Assembly (NCBI RefSeq): GCF_003028415.1
Contig: NZ_PYSV01000005.1
Location: 124,001-188,000 of the forward strand
Length of the DNA stretch: 64,000 bases
Direction of reading: 5' to 3'
Origin: Deinococcus arcticus
GTDB lineage: Bacteria; Deinococcota; Deinococci; Deinococcales; Deinococcaceae
Shown here piece by piece: positions 26,401 to 34,277 of this stretch. A program made the position numbers and the translations under genes. How positions within the stretch are numbered: position 1 is the first letter of the stretch; every line of letters starts with the position of its first letter. Below the pieces are notes generated by a model. It saw only the letters and a program-made list of their open reading frames with translations. It was not told where the DNA came from and did not search any database.

Positions 26401-26640
26401 GTGGGCGAAATCGGTTTCCAGTGACAGCCCGCTCAGATCAGCGCCCCGGCGCCCCACCACGGCGCCTGCCGCGTCGTTGGCGTACACAAAACGTCCGTGT
26501 TCATCCAGCACAAACAGCGCGTCGTCGCTGGCGGCCAGCAGGCTGGCCAGGGCCGACAGGGACAGCTCGTGGACCGGGGTCACAGGGGCACAACAGCGGA
26601 GAGGGCGGCAGACTCGGGCAAGGGAACGCCATTCTAGCAA
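23410..26640 (-). CDS. Multi-GAF/PAS sensor histidine kinase, bacteriophytochrome-like
   Basis: Up to 1076 residues. Order: PAS-like (about 25-135; [16 protein letters not shown]), then four GAF-type segments (about 140-290, 310-480, 510-670, 690-845; for example [19 protein letters not shown] and [21 protein letters not shown]). A HisKA domain follows with [16 protein letters not shown] (His near 857), and a HATPase domain with [14 protein letters not shown] and [12 protein letters not shown]. The kinase end is typical of phytochrome-class kinases. No transmembrane span, so it is cytoplasmic. The TTG at 26640 lacks a ribosome site; GTG at 26583 is an alternative start just ahead of the PAS domain. 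Confidence 0.88.
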   Translation of the reverse strand: [1076 protein letters not shown]

Positions 26641-26837
26641 GGCAAGGGGGGCACCTCAGACGGTCGCAGGGCCAGGGGCAGGCCCAGCAGTGAGGACAGG
26701 CGCCGCTCTTCTCAAGGATGCCTAAGCCCCGCGCCGCCGCGCCCTGCCCCCGTCCCCCCCGGGCCATGCTTTAGGCTGAGCAGGATGCGTGTTCTTTCTG
26801 TTCTGTTCCTGGCCCCCCACACCCCCGGAGGCCCCCG

Positions 26838-27782
26838 ATGAGCGGCGGGCTGGTGGCCCTGCTGGACGATGTGGCGGCCATTGCGCGGCTGGCGGCGGCG
26901 TCCATTGACGACATCGGCGCGGCGGCGGCCAAGGCCGGCACCAAGGCCATTGGCGTGGTGGTGGACGACACCGCCGTGACCCCGCGCTATGTCACCGGGT
27001 TCCGGCCCGAGCGCGAACTGCCGATCATCTGGCGCATCGCGCGCGGCTCGCTGCGCAACAAGGTGCTGTTTATCCTGCCTGTGGCGCTGCTGCTCAGCCA
27101 GTTTCTGCCCTGGGCCATCACGCCCATTCTGATGGTGGGCGGGGCGTACCTGTGCTTTGAGGGTGCTGAGAAGGTCATTGAAGCCTTTGGCGGCCACCAC
27201 GAGAGCGCCGCCGAGTCCGAGGCCAAGCTGAGTAGCGAGGCCCACGAGCAGCAGATGGTGGCCGGGGCGATCCGCACCGACTTCATTCTGTCGGCGGAAA
27301 TCATGGCCATTGCCCTGGCCGAGGTGGCGAACGAGCCCTTCGCGCTGCGCGCCGTGATTCTGCTGGTGGTGGCGCTGATCATCACCGCGCTGGTGTACGG
27401 CGTGGTGGGACTGATTGTGAAGATGGACGACTTCGGCCTGCGCCTGGCGCAAAGCGGCTCCGGCGCTGCCCGTGCACTGGGGCGCGGCCTGGTCAAGGGT
27501 ATGCCGGTGGTGCTGGGGGCCCTGTCGGTCATTGGCACGGCAGCCATGCTGTGGGTGGGCGGTCACATCGTGCTTGACGGCCTGGCGAAGTTTGGCCTGG
27601 GCGGCCCCGCGCACTTCCTGCACGATCTGGCAGTGGCGGCCGGGCACGCGGTGCCCTTTGCCGAGGGCTTCGTGGAGTGGCTGGTCGAGACGCTGGGTTC
27701 CGGGCTGGTGGGGCTGGTGCTGGGCGGGTTGATCGCCGGGCTGCTGCACCTGCGCCCTGGTAAGAGCAAAGCGGCCCACTGA
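26838..27782 (+). CDS. DUF808 (YedI-like) inner membrane protein
   Basis: 314 residues behind CGGAGG. MSGGLVALLDDVAAIARLAA, KAIGVVVDDTAVTPRYVTGF and PERELPIIWRIARGSLRNK are the DUF808 signature, followed by several membrane helices (about 75-110, 170-200, 225-260, 285-305). The function of the family is unknown. Followed by a remnant of manA. Confidence 0.88.
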   Translation: MSGGLVALLDDVAAIARLAAASIDDIGAAAAKAGTKAIGVVVDDTAVTPRYVTGFRPERELPIIWRIARGSLRNKVLFILPVALLLSQFLPWAITPILMVGGAYLCFEGAEKVIEAFGGHHESAAESEAKLSSEAHEQQMVAGAIRTDFILSAEIMAIALAEVANEPFALRAVILLVVALIITALVYGVVGLIVKMDDFGLRLAQSGSGAARALGRGLVKGMPVVLGALSVIGTAAMLWVGGHIVLDGLAKFGLGGPAHFLHDLAVAAGHAVPFAEGFVEWLVETLGSGLVGLVLGGLIAGLLHLRPGKSKAAH

Positions 27783-27784
27783 AA

Positions 27785-28770
27785 GCAGCCCTTCCGGCCG
27801 CGCTGCGCCTGAACCCGCGCTTTCAGGGCCGGGTGTGGGGCGGCGCCCGGCCGGCCCCACCGGGTCCGGACAGCGTGCCCACTGGCAAGGCGTGGCTGGC
27901 CGATGGCCAGCGTGTGGCAGCCCCTTTGAGGACAGGACCGTGCAGCGCCTGTGCGACACCTTTCCCCACGAGATGCTGGGTCAGGCGCACCTGCAGCCCT
28001 TTACCCTTGCTGGTAAAACTGCTGGACTGCCAGGACTGGCTGAGCCTGCAGGTGTGCATCCGGACGACGGGCAGGTCCGTGCCCTGGTAGGCCCGCAGGA
28101 ACGTGGCAAGACCGGGAGCTGGCATGTGCTAGAGGCGGCCGGGGGCACCGAACTACGGGCGGGCCCGGCGCCCGGACCCTGACGCGCGCGATCCGGGCGG
28201 GCGCGGTGCTGGGCTGCTGCGCCCGGCTGACCCCGCGCCCCGGCGACACCCTCTCCATTCCGGCTTCATTCCGGCCGGCACCCTGCACGCGCTGGGCCCA
28301 GGCCTGCTGACCTACAAACTGCAGCAGGCGTCAGACACGACCTGCCGCGTCTTCCACTGGGACCGGCCCCAGAGTGCCGGGCGAGCCGGTGGGCTGCGAG
28401 CATTTCATACGGACTGCCGTTCATTTCCGTAACATCCGGGAAGGAGCCGGATGTTCCGCTCCTACGGAGCCTTTCAGGTCCAATTCCCGGAAATCCGCAT
28501 CTGTTCCTTCTTCCTCCGGTCGGAAAAATTCCGTAATATGTTACGGAATTTTTCGGAATCCGTATCACCCTGCGGGCCCAGCGTGGCGGGGCAGGGCTGG
28601 CACCGGGGGCCGCCCCGCTGTAGTCACCGCTGTGGACGGCGAGGTGACGCTGGGCACGGGCACCGAAACGCTGACGCTGTCTCCCCGCACGACACTCGCC
28701 CTGATTCCGGCCGCTATCCTGGCGCTGCAGCTGGGGGGCGCGGGGCGCTCAAGAAAGCGTCAAGGACACC
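27785..28770 (+). pseudogene. manA: Decayed manA (class I mannose-6-phosphate isomerase), interrupted by a MITE
   Basis: Pieces of a ManA protein occur in order but in shifting frames: LNPRFQGRVWGG and GKAWLADGQRV, then LLVKLLDCQDWLSLQV, then [19 protein letters not shown], then PGDTLSIPA and [20 protein letters not shown] with [11 protein letters not shown], and after the MITE VTAVDGEVTLGTGTETLTLS ... ALIPAA. At least three frameshifts, an in-frame stop near 28180 and the insertion at 28408 rule out function. Whether the genome keeps an intact manA cannot be seen here. Confidence 0.8.
28408..28564 (-). mobile_element. MITE copy A, inserted in the manA remnant
   Basis: 157 bp, reverse orientation. 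Ends TACGGACTGCC and GGAATCCGTA, with inner stems around CATCCGGGAAGG and TTCCGTAATATGTTACGGAA. Flanked by TCA at 28405-28407 and TCA at 28565-28567, a 3-bp target duplication. No coding capacity. Confidence 0.85.
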
Positions 28771-28798
28771 CTTCTTCCTGTCCGGGCACACTGAAGCC

Positions 28799-29212
28799 AT
28801 GACGCCTCTGTCCTGTTCCCAGTGCGGCGCGCGCAACCGCGTGGCCGCTGTTCCCCAGGGCCAGGTGCCGGTCTGCGCCCGTTGCGGCGCGGCCCTGCCC
28901 TGGCTGCACGACGGCACCGACGACTCTCTGGACACGGACGTTCAGGCGGCGGTGCCGGTGATCGTGGATTTCTGGGCGCCGTGGTGCGGGCCCTGCCGGG
29001 TGGTGGGCCCGGTGCTCGAAGAGATTGCCCGGGAGCGGGCCGGCCGGGTCCGGGTGGTCAAGGTGAACGTGGACGAACATGGCCGCCACGCCTCGGCGCT
29101 GGGCGTGCAGGGCATTCCCACCCTGCTGCTCTACCGCCAGGGGCAGCTGACTGGCCGCCTGGTGGGCGCCCAGCCCAAGGGCGTGCTGCTGAGCTGGCTG
29201 GACGGAGCCTGA
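28799..29212 (+). CDS. trxC: Thioredoxin 2-type protein with N-terminal zinc ribbon
   Basis: 137 residues. Cys 6, 9, 26 and 29 (CSQC, CARC) form the zinc ribbon of thioredoxin 2. The thioredoxin fold follows with active site WCGPC at 62-66 and GVQGIPTLLLY with the cis-Pro. It reduces protein disulfides and responds to oxidative stress in the family. The stop codon TGA is itself the left half of a MITE target duplication. Confidence 0.92.
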   Translation: MTPLSCSQCGARNRVAAVPQGQVPVCARCGAALPWLHDGTDDSLDTDVQAAVPVIVDFWAPWCGPCRVVGPVLEEIARERAGRVRVVKVNVDEHGRHASALGVQGIPTLLLYRQGQLTGRLVGAQPKGVLLSWLDGA

Positions 29213-29347
29213 TACGCATTCCGTCCATTTCCGTAACATCCGGGAAAGAGCCGGATGTTCCTCCAATTCCCGGAAATCCGTATTTTTTCTTTCTTCCGCT
29301 GGTCGGAAAAATTCCGTAACACGTTACGGAATTTTTCGGAACCCGTA
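29213..29347 (-). mobile_element. MITE copy B, inserted at the thioredoxin stop codon
   Basis: 135 bp, reverse orientation, the shortest good copy. Begins TACGCATTCCGTCC and ends CGGAACCCGTA. Flanked by TGA at 29210-29212, which is the thioredoxin stop, and TGA at 29348-29350. The inner hairpin TTCCGTAACACGTTACGGAA may also act as a terminator for the gene. Confidence 0.85.
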
Positions 29348-29474
29348 TGAAAGACTGGCCCAGCGCGGCGCGTTGCTGCCCTGCGCACTCCACGCAACCC
29401 GTTCAGGGCCGCCGCTCAAGAGTTCTGTGAGGCCGCCTGTGGCAAACTGACCCGACGTTAACATCGGGGGCCAG

Positions 29475-30926
29475 ATGGCAGGAGTCGCACAACATGCAGA
29501 GCAGTGGACGGCGCTGCTGCGCGCCGCGCGGGCGGTGCGCGGCACCGACGAGCTGCTGGCGCTGATGCTGGGCGCCCTGCGGCGTGGTTCAGCTCTGGGC
29601 GACGCGGCTCTGGATGAAGCCGCCCTCCTGGCCCTGCAGGGCGGCGTGTTCGCGCTGCGCGGCGCGGGGCCAGCGCGGCCCCTGCCCGCGCCCCTGTTGG
29701 CTGCAGAATGGCAGATTTTCGCCCGGGGCGAGGCTGTGCGGCGCGGCGACGGCCTGCTGGTGCCGGTGCAGGGCCGGGCCTTTCCCCGGCTGGCCGCGTG
29801 GCTGCCCGGTCAGGCTGGGCTGGCGGGCGAGGCGCTGGCCCACGTGGAGGCGGTCATGGCGCTGCTGGGCCTGGAACTGGAACAGCTGGAACTGCGTGGG
29901 CGCCTGCAGAGCCTGCTGGACCTGCAGCACGAGCTCATCAGCCGCCCGCCCGACGAGCTGTATCAACCGCTGCTGGAAGCGGCGGTGGCCCTGGTGCCCG
30001 GCGCCGAGGGCGGCTCACTGCTGCTGCGCCGGGAGGACCGGTTTGATTACGCGGCCCTGGTCAACCACGACTGGGCCGAACTGCGGGGCGTGTCGTTCAG
30101 TGTGGAAGACACGCGCGACACCTGGTATGGCGCGGGGCAGGCCCTCTGGGACGAGGGTATTCCCCGGGTCATGACCCAAGGGGCGGCGGCGGTGCACCGC
30201 ACCGATTACCTGATGGGCGGCCTGACCTACACCAGCCTGCTGCCCTCCATGGACCATATCCGGGCCACCATCACCGTGCCGATTCTGTACGGGGGCGACG
30301 TGTACGCCCTGATGAATCTGGACTCCTTTACCAGCGAATTTGCTTTCGCGGCCGACTCGGTGGAAACCATGGGGTCGTTCTGCGTGCAGGCGGCGGTGCT
30401 GATGCACGGTAGCCGGCAGCGGGAACTGGTGGAGCGTTCGGCGCGCACCGACGTGCTGACTGGGCTGTACAACCGCCGCCACTTCAACGACGTGCTGGCC
30501 GGGCACCTCGCGGCGGCCGAGCGGCATGGACAGCCGCTGGCGCTGCTGCTTGCCGACCTGACGAACTTCAAGGCCATCAACGACACCCTGGGCCACGCGG
30601 CGGGGGACGCCGCGCTGGTGACCGTGGCCGACATTCTGCGGCGCAGCGTGCGCGCCTCGGACACGGTGTTCCGCTGGGGCGGCGACGAGTTCGCGGTGAT
30701 CCTGCCCCACACCGACGGCGAGGGCGCCGCGCAACTGGCCGCGCGTTTTGTCCGCGAACTGGGCCGCGCGCCCATTCAGGGGGTCAGGGTGGGGGCCAGT
30801 CTGGGTGTGGGCTGGGGCCAGGGGCGCATGGACGCCGGGGCCCTGCTGCACCAGGCCGATCAGGCCATGTACGCCGCCAAGGCGCGCGGCGCCGCCCGGG
30901 GGGCGGCAGACGAGGCCAGGAGCTGA
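29475..30926 (+). CDS. GAF-domain diguanylate cyclase
   Basis: 483 residues. Helical N-terminus, a GAF domain (about 150-310; GSLLLRREDRFDYAALVNHD and ATITVPILYGGDVYALMNLD), then a GGDEF domain with DVLTGLYNRRHFND and the intact RWGGDEFAV motif near 401, so cyclic-di-GMP synthesis should be active. No RxxD inhibitory site is obvious. Single-gene unit. Confidence 0.9.
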   Translation: MAGVAQHAEQWTALLRAARAVRGTDELLALMLGALRRGSALGDAALDEAALLALQGGVFALRGAGPARPLPAPLLAAEWQIFARGEAVRRGDGLLVPVQGRAFPRLAAWLPGQAGLAGEALAHVEAVMALLGLELEQLELRGRLQSLLDLQHELISRPPDELYQPLLEAAVALVPGAEGGSLLLRREDRFDYAALVNHDWAELRGVSFSVEDTRDTWYGAGQALWDEGIPRVMTQGAAAVHRTDYLMGGLTYTSLLPSMDHIRATITVPILYGGDVYALMNLDSFTSEFAFAADSVETMGSFCVQAAVLMHGSRQRELVERSARTDVLTGLYNRRHFNDVLAGHLAAAERHGQPLALLLADLTNFKAINDTLGHAAGDAALVTVADILRRSVRASDTVFRWGGDEFAVILPHTDGEGAAQLAARFVRELGRAPIQGVRVGASLGVGWGQGRMDAGALLHQADQAMYAAKARGAARGAADEARS

Positions 30927-30933
30927 GCTTGCC

Positions 30934-31251
30934 CTACAGCCCAAAGACCCCGCGCTGCTGCGGGTGCACCAGGTCGGTGTATTCGGGGTGGCGCTGAATG
31001 TAGGCGGCGATAAACGGGCACATGGGCACCACCCGCTGGCCCTGCGCGCGAACGTCGTCCAGGGCGCCCCGGGCCAGCAGGCTGCCCAGGCCCTGGCCTT
31101 CGTACCTTTCTTCCACCACCGTGTGGGGCAGCATCACCGCGCCCTCACCGGCGGGCCGGAACTCGGCGTAGCCCAGCACCTCGGTGCCCCGGCGCAGTTC
31201 ATAGCGGGCGGCTTCGTCATTGCGAATCACTTCAGTCTGTGTGTCGGTCAT
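30934..31251 (-). CDS. Small GNAT-like acetyltransferase (COG2388 type)
   Basis: 105 residues from MTDTQTEV. VIRNDEAARYEL, MLPHTVVEERYEGQGLGSLLARGALDDVRAQG and VPMCPFIAAYIQRHPEY match the short YjdJ-like N-acetyltransferases; the R/Q-x-x-G-x-G acetyl-CoA loop is YEGQGLGS. The target is unknown. Confidence 0.88.
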   Translation of the reverse strand: MTDTQTEVIRNDEAARYELRRGTEVLGYAEFRPAGEGAVMLPHTVVEERYEGQGLGSLLARGALDDVRAQGQRVVPMCPFIAAYIQRHPEYTDLVHPQQRGVFGL

Positions 31252-31353
31252 GGGGCCTCCGTGCGCTCCATCATGCCGGGTGGGCCCCTGGCAGCGCCAC
31301 GCCCGGAAGTCTTTACCCTGCGCCGCAGCAGACATGACACGATGGGTGGCGCC

Positions 31354-32727
31354 ATGCATGATCCTTTTTCGCCCACCCCGCTGCCCCCCCGGTCCGAGCG
31401 CCGCGCCCAGGGCCGGGCGCTGCGCGCCGTGTTGCCGCGCCGTGCCCACGCCACCTTCGAGGCCCCGGGCGACCGCCCCGAGCACGTGTTGCAGGCCCTA
31501 CAGGCCAGCGCCAGCGGCTGCATGCCGCACCTGCTGCCGCTGCGCTACGGGCGCATGGTGGCCAGCCCCTTCGCCTTTTTCCGGGGCACCGCCGCCCTGA
31601 TGGCCGCCGATCTGGCCACCACGCCGGTGACCGGCGAGCGGGTACAGACCTGCGGCGACGCCCACTGCGCCAATTTCGGCGCCTTTGCCACGGGTGAGCG
31701 CAACCTGGTGTTCGACCTGAATGACTTTGATGAAACCCTGCGCGCCCCCTGGGAGTGGGACGTGCGCCGCCTCTCGGCCAGTCTGGTGCTGGCGGCGCGC
31801 GAGGCAGGCCACAGCGCGGCTGACGCCCAGTTTGCCGCCCGCAGCGCCGCCCGCGCTTACCGCCTGCATCTGCGCGCCTATGCCCGGCAGCCGCACATTG
31901 ACGTGTGGTACGACCGCATTGACGCTTCTGAAGCGCTGGCCGACATGGCCGCCGACGCCCGCGCCCACGGGCAGGCCATGTTTGCCAAGGCCAGTACCCG
32001 CACCCACCTGCATACCCTGAAAAAGCTGGCGGTCCACACCCCCGCCGGCTGGCGCCTGCGCGACGATCCCCCGCTGCTGGTGCACACCAGCGATCCCCAG
32101 GCCGAGGCGATGCTCGAAGGTGTCAAGGCGTGCTACCTCGACAGCGTGGCGCCGGACCGCCGCATGCTGCTCTCGCGCTATCACCTGGCCGACTGGGCGC
32201 TGAAGGTGACGGGTGTGGGCAGCTGCGGGCGCCGGGTGCTGGTGCTGCTGCTGGCCGCCGACGGCGACGACGTGTTGTTCCTGCAGGTCAAAGAGGCCCG
32301 CCCCAGTGTGCTGGAGCCCCACGCCGGGCCGACCGTGGCCAAGAACGCTGCCCACCGCATCGTGCGCGGGCAGCAGCTCATGCAGGCGGCCAGCGATCCC
32401 TTCCTGGGCTGGTGCTCGGGCGGCCACCACTTTGCCTATGTGCGGCAGCTGCGCGACCTCAAGGGCCGCTTTGACCTGCAGGCCGTCAGTCCCCGCACCC
32501 TGGAGGAGATTGCCGAGCTGTGCGGCTGGGCCCTGGCCCGTGCCCACGCCCGCACCGGAGACGCCGTGGCTCTGGGCGCCTACCTGGGCGGCGGCGAGAA
32601 CTTCGATGAAGCCACCGGCGACTTCGGGGTGGCCTACGCCGATCAGGCCGAGCGCGACCACGCGGCCCTGGCCCGCGCCGTGGCGCGCGGTGACATAGAA
32701 ACCGAGGCCGACCCGGACGACGACTAA
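31354..32727 (+). CDS. DUF2252 family protein
   Basis: 457 residues. RYGRMVASPFAFFRGTAALM, TCGDAHCANFGAFA, VFDLNDFDETLRAPWEWDVRRL and DFGVAYADQAERDHAAL are the DUF2252 landmarks; the DxHxxN-like GDAHCANFG and DFD motifs resemble aminoglycoside-phosphotransferase-like kinases, so a kinase fold is likely. Substrate unknown. An in-frame ATG lies four codons upstream (31342). Confidence 0.88.
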   Translation: MHDPFSPTPLPPRSERRAQGRALRAVLPRRAHATFEAPGDRPEHVLQALQASASGCMPHLLPLRYGRMVASPFAFFRGTAALMAADLATTPVTGERVQTCGDAHCANFGAFATGERNLVFDLNDFDETLRAPWEWDVRRLSASLVLAAREAGHSAADAQFAARSAARAYRLHLRAYARQPHIDVWYDRIDASEALADMAADARAHGQAMFAKASTRTHLHTLKKLAVHTPAGWRLRDDPPLLVHTSDPQAEAMLEGVKACYLDSVAPDRRMLLSRYHLADWALKVTGVGSCGRRVLVLLLAADGDDVLFLQVKEARPSVLEPHAGPTVAKNAAHRIVRGQQLMQAASDPFLGWCSGGHHFAYVRQLRDLKGRFDLQAVSPRTLEEIAELCGWALARAHARTGDAVALGAYLGGGENFDEATGDFGVAYADQAERDHAALARAVARGDIETEADPDDD

Positions 32728-32776
32728 AGGCGGGCGGGAGAAGGCTGTGGCGAACCGGCCCAACTGGGCGCCCCGC

Positions 32777-33195
<419 letters not shown>

Positions 33196-33199
<4 letters not shown>

Positions 33200-34170
33200 G
33201 GCACCACCACCACCTTGCCGGTCACCCGGCGTTCCAGCAGGTCCCGCAGGGCGCGCGGCGCCTCGGCCAGGGGGTAGCGGGCGCTGACCAACGGGCGAAC
33301 GGTGCCGGCCGCAATCCACTCGGCCAGCTGCGCCAGATGGGCCGCGTTCCCGGCCGGGTTGCGCCGGGCGTATTCGCCCCAGAACACGCCCACCACGCCC
33401 GCGCCCTTCAGCAGCGGCAGGTTCAGCGGCAGGCGCGGAATCTCCCCGCCGGCAAAGCCCACCACCAGGTAGCGCCCGCCCCAGCCCAGGCTGCGAAAGG
33501 CGTCCTCGGCCCAGCGGCCCCCCACCGGGTCCAGCACGGCGTCCACGCCCGCGCGGCCGGTCAGGGCTTTGAGGGCGGCCTTCAGGTCCTCCGTTTCGTA
33601 GTTGACCGTTTCATCTGCGCCGTGGGCCCGCGCCAGGGCGAGGCGTTCCTCGCTGCCCGCCGCGGCGATCACCCGCGCGCCCAGCGCCTTGCCGATCATC
33701 ACGGCCGCCAGCCCCACGCCCCCGGCGGCCCCCAGCACCAGCAGCGTTTCGCCGGGCTGCACCTTCCCCCGGTCCAGCAGCGCGTGCATGGCCGTGCCGT
33801 AGGCCAGTGGCAGGGTGGCCGCCACCTCAAAGTTCAGGTGCTCGGGCAGCGGAAAGACCGCGCCCGCCGCAGCGGTCAGGTGCGTGGCAAAGGCGCCGGT
33901 GCCGGTAAAGGCGGCCACGCGCTCACCCACCTGCAGGCCGCGTACCCCCTCGCCCAGCGCCGTGATCACCCCGGCGGCCTCGGCGCCGGGGGTAAAGGGC
34001 AGGGGCGGGCGCACCTGATACAGCCCCTGCACCATCAGGGCGTCGGGGTAATTCACGCTGGCGGCGCGGACCTCCAGCGTCACCTCGCCGGGGCCGGGCA
34101 GCGGATCGGGGCGGTCTTGCAGGGTCAGGGCTTCGGGCGGGGCAAAGGCCGTACAGGTCAGGGCGCGCAT
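33196..34170 (-). CDS. NADPH:quinone oxidoreductase-like zinc-free MDR protein
   Basis: 324 residues of the medium-chain dehydrogenase family: PLPGPGEVTLEVRAASVNYPD, PFTPGAEAAGVI, and the Rossmann motif LLVLGAAGGVGLAAVMIGKA. The structural and catalytic zinc cysteines are absent, as in quinone reductase/crotonase-like members. It could reduce quinones or enoyl thioesters. It leads an operon with the MerR gene and is divergent from an acyl-CoA dehydrogenase. Confidence 0.88.
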
Positions 34171-34200
34171 GGAAACACCTCCGTATAGGTGGCCCCATCT

Positions 34201-34215
34201 TAACGCAGGCGTTCA
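34201..34215. promoter_or_regulatory. Candidate operator between the divergent oxidoreductase and acyl-CoA dehydrogenase genes
   Basis: AACGCAGGCGTT is a perfect inverted repeat (five-base arms, two-base centre) in the 107-bp divergent gap. It is loosely like the TACGTxxACGTA-type sites of MerR regulators of acyl-CoA degradation. Assignment to the neighbouring MerR is a guess. Confidence 0.35.
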
Positions 34216-34277
34216 TACTGTACGTCTACGGACACCTTCCGCTCTGGCCCCATCTTTCGCCTCCAAGGAGACCTGCC

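Noticed and set aside
23506..26424. A 972-codon plus-strand open frame opposite the sensor kinase
   Set aside because: GC-rich antisense shadow, full of Gly, Gln, His and Ala; no ribosome site and no domain.
27833..28182. A short real gene in the 27.8-28.2 kb gap
   Set aside because: Apparent frames are pieces of the decayed manA in different phases; none starts with a plausible ribosome site.
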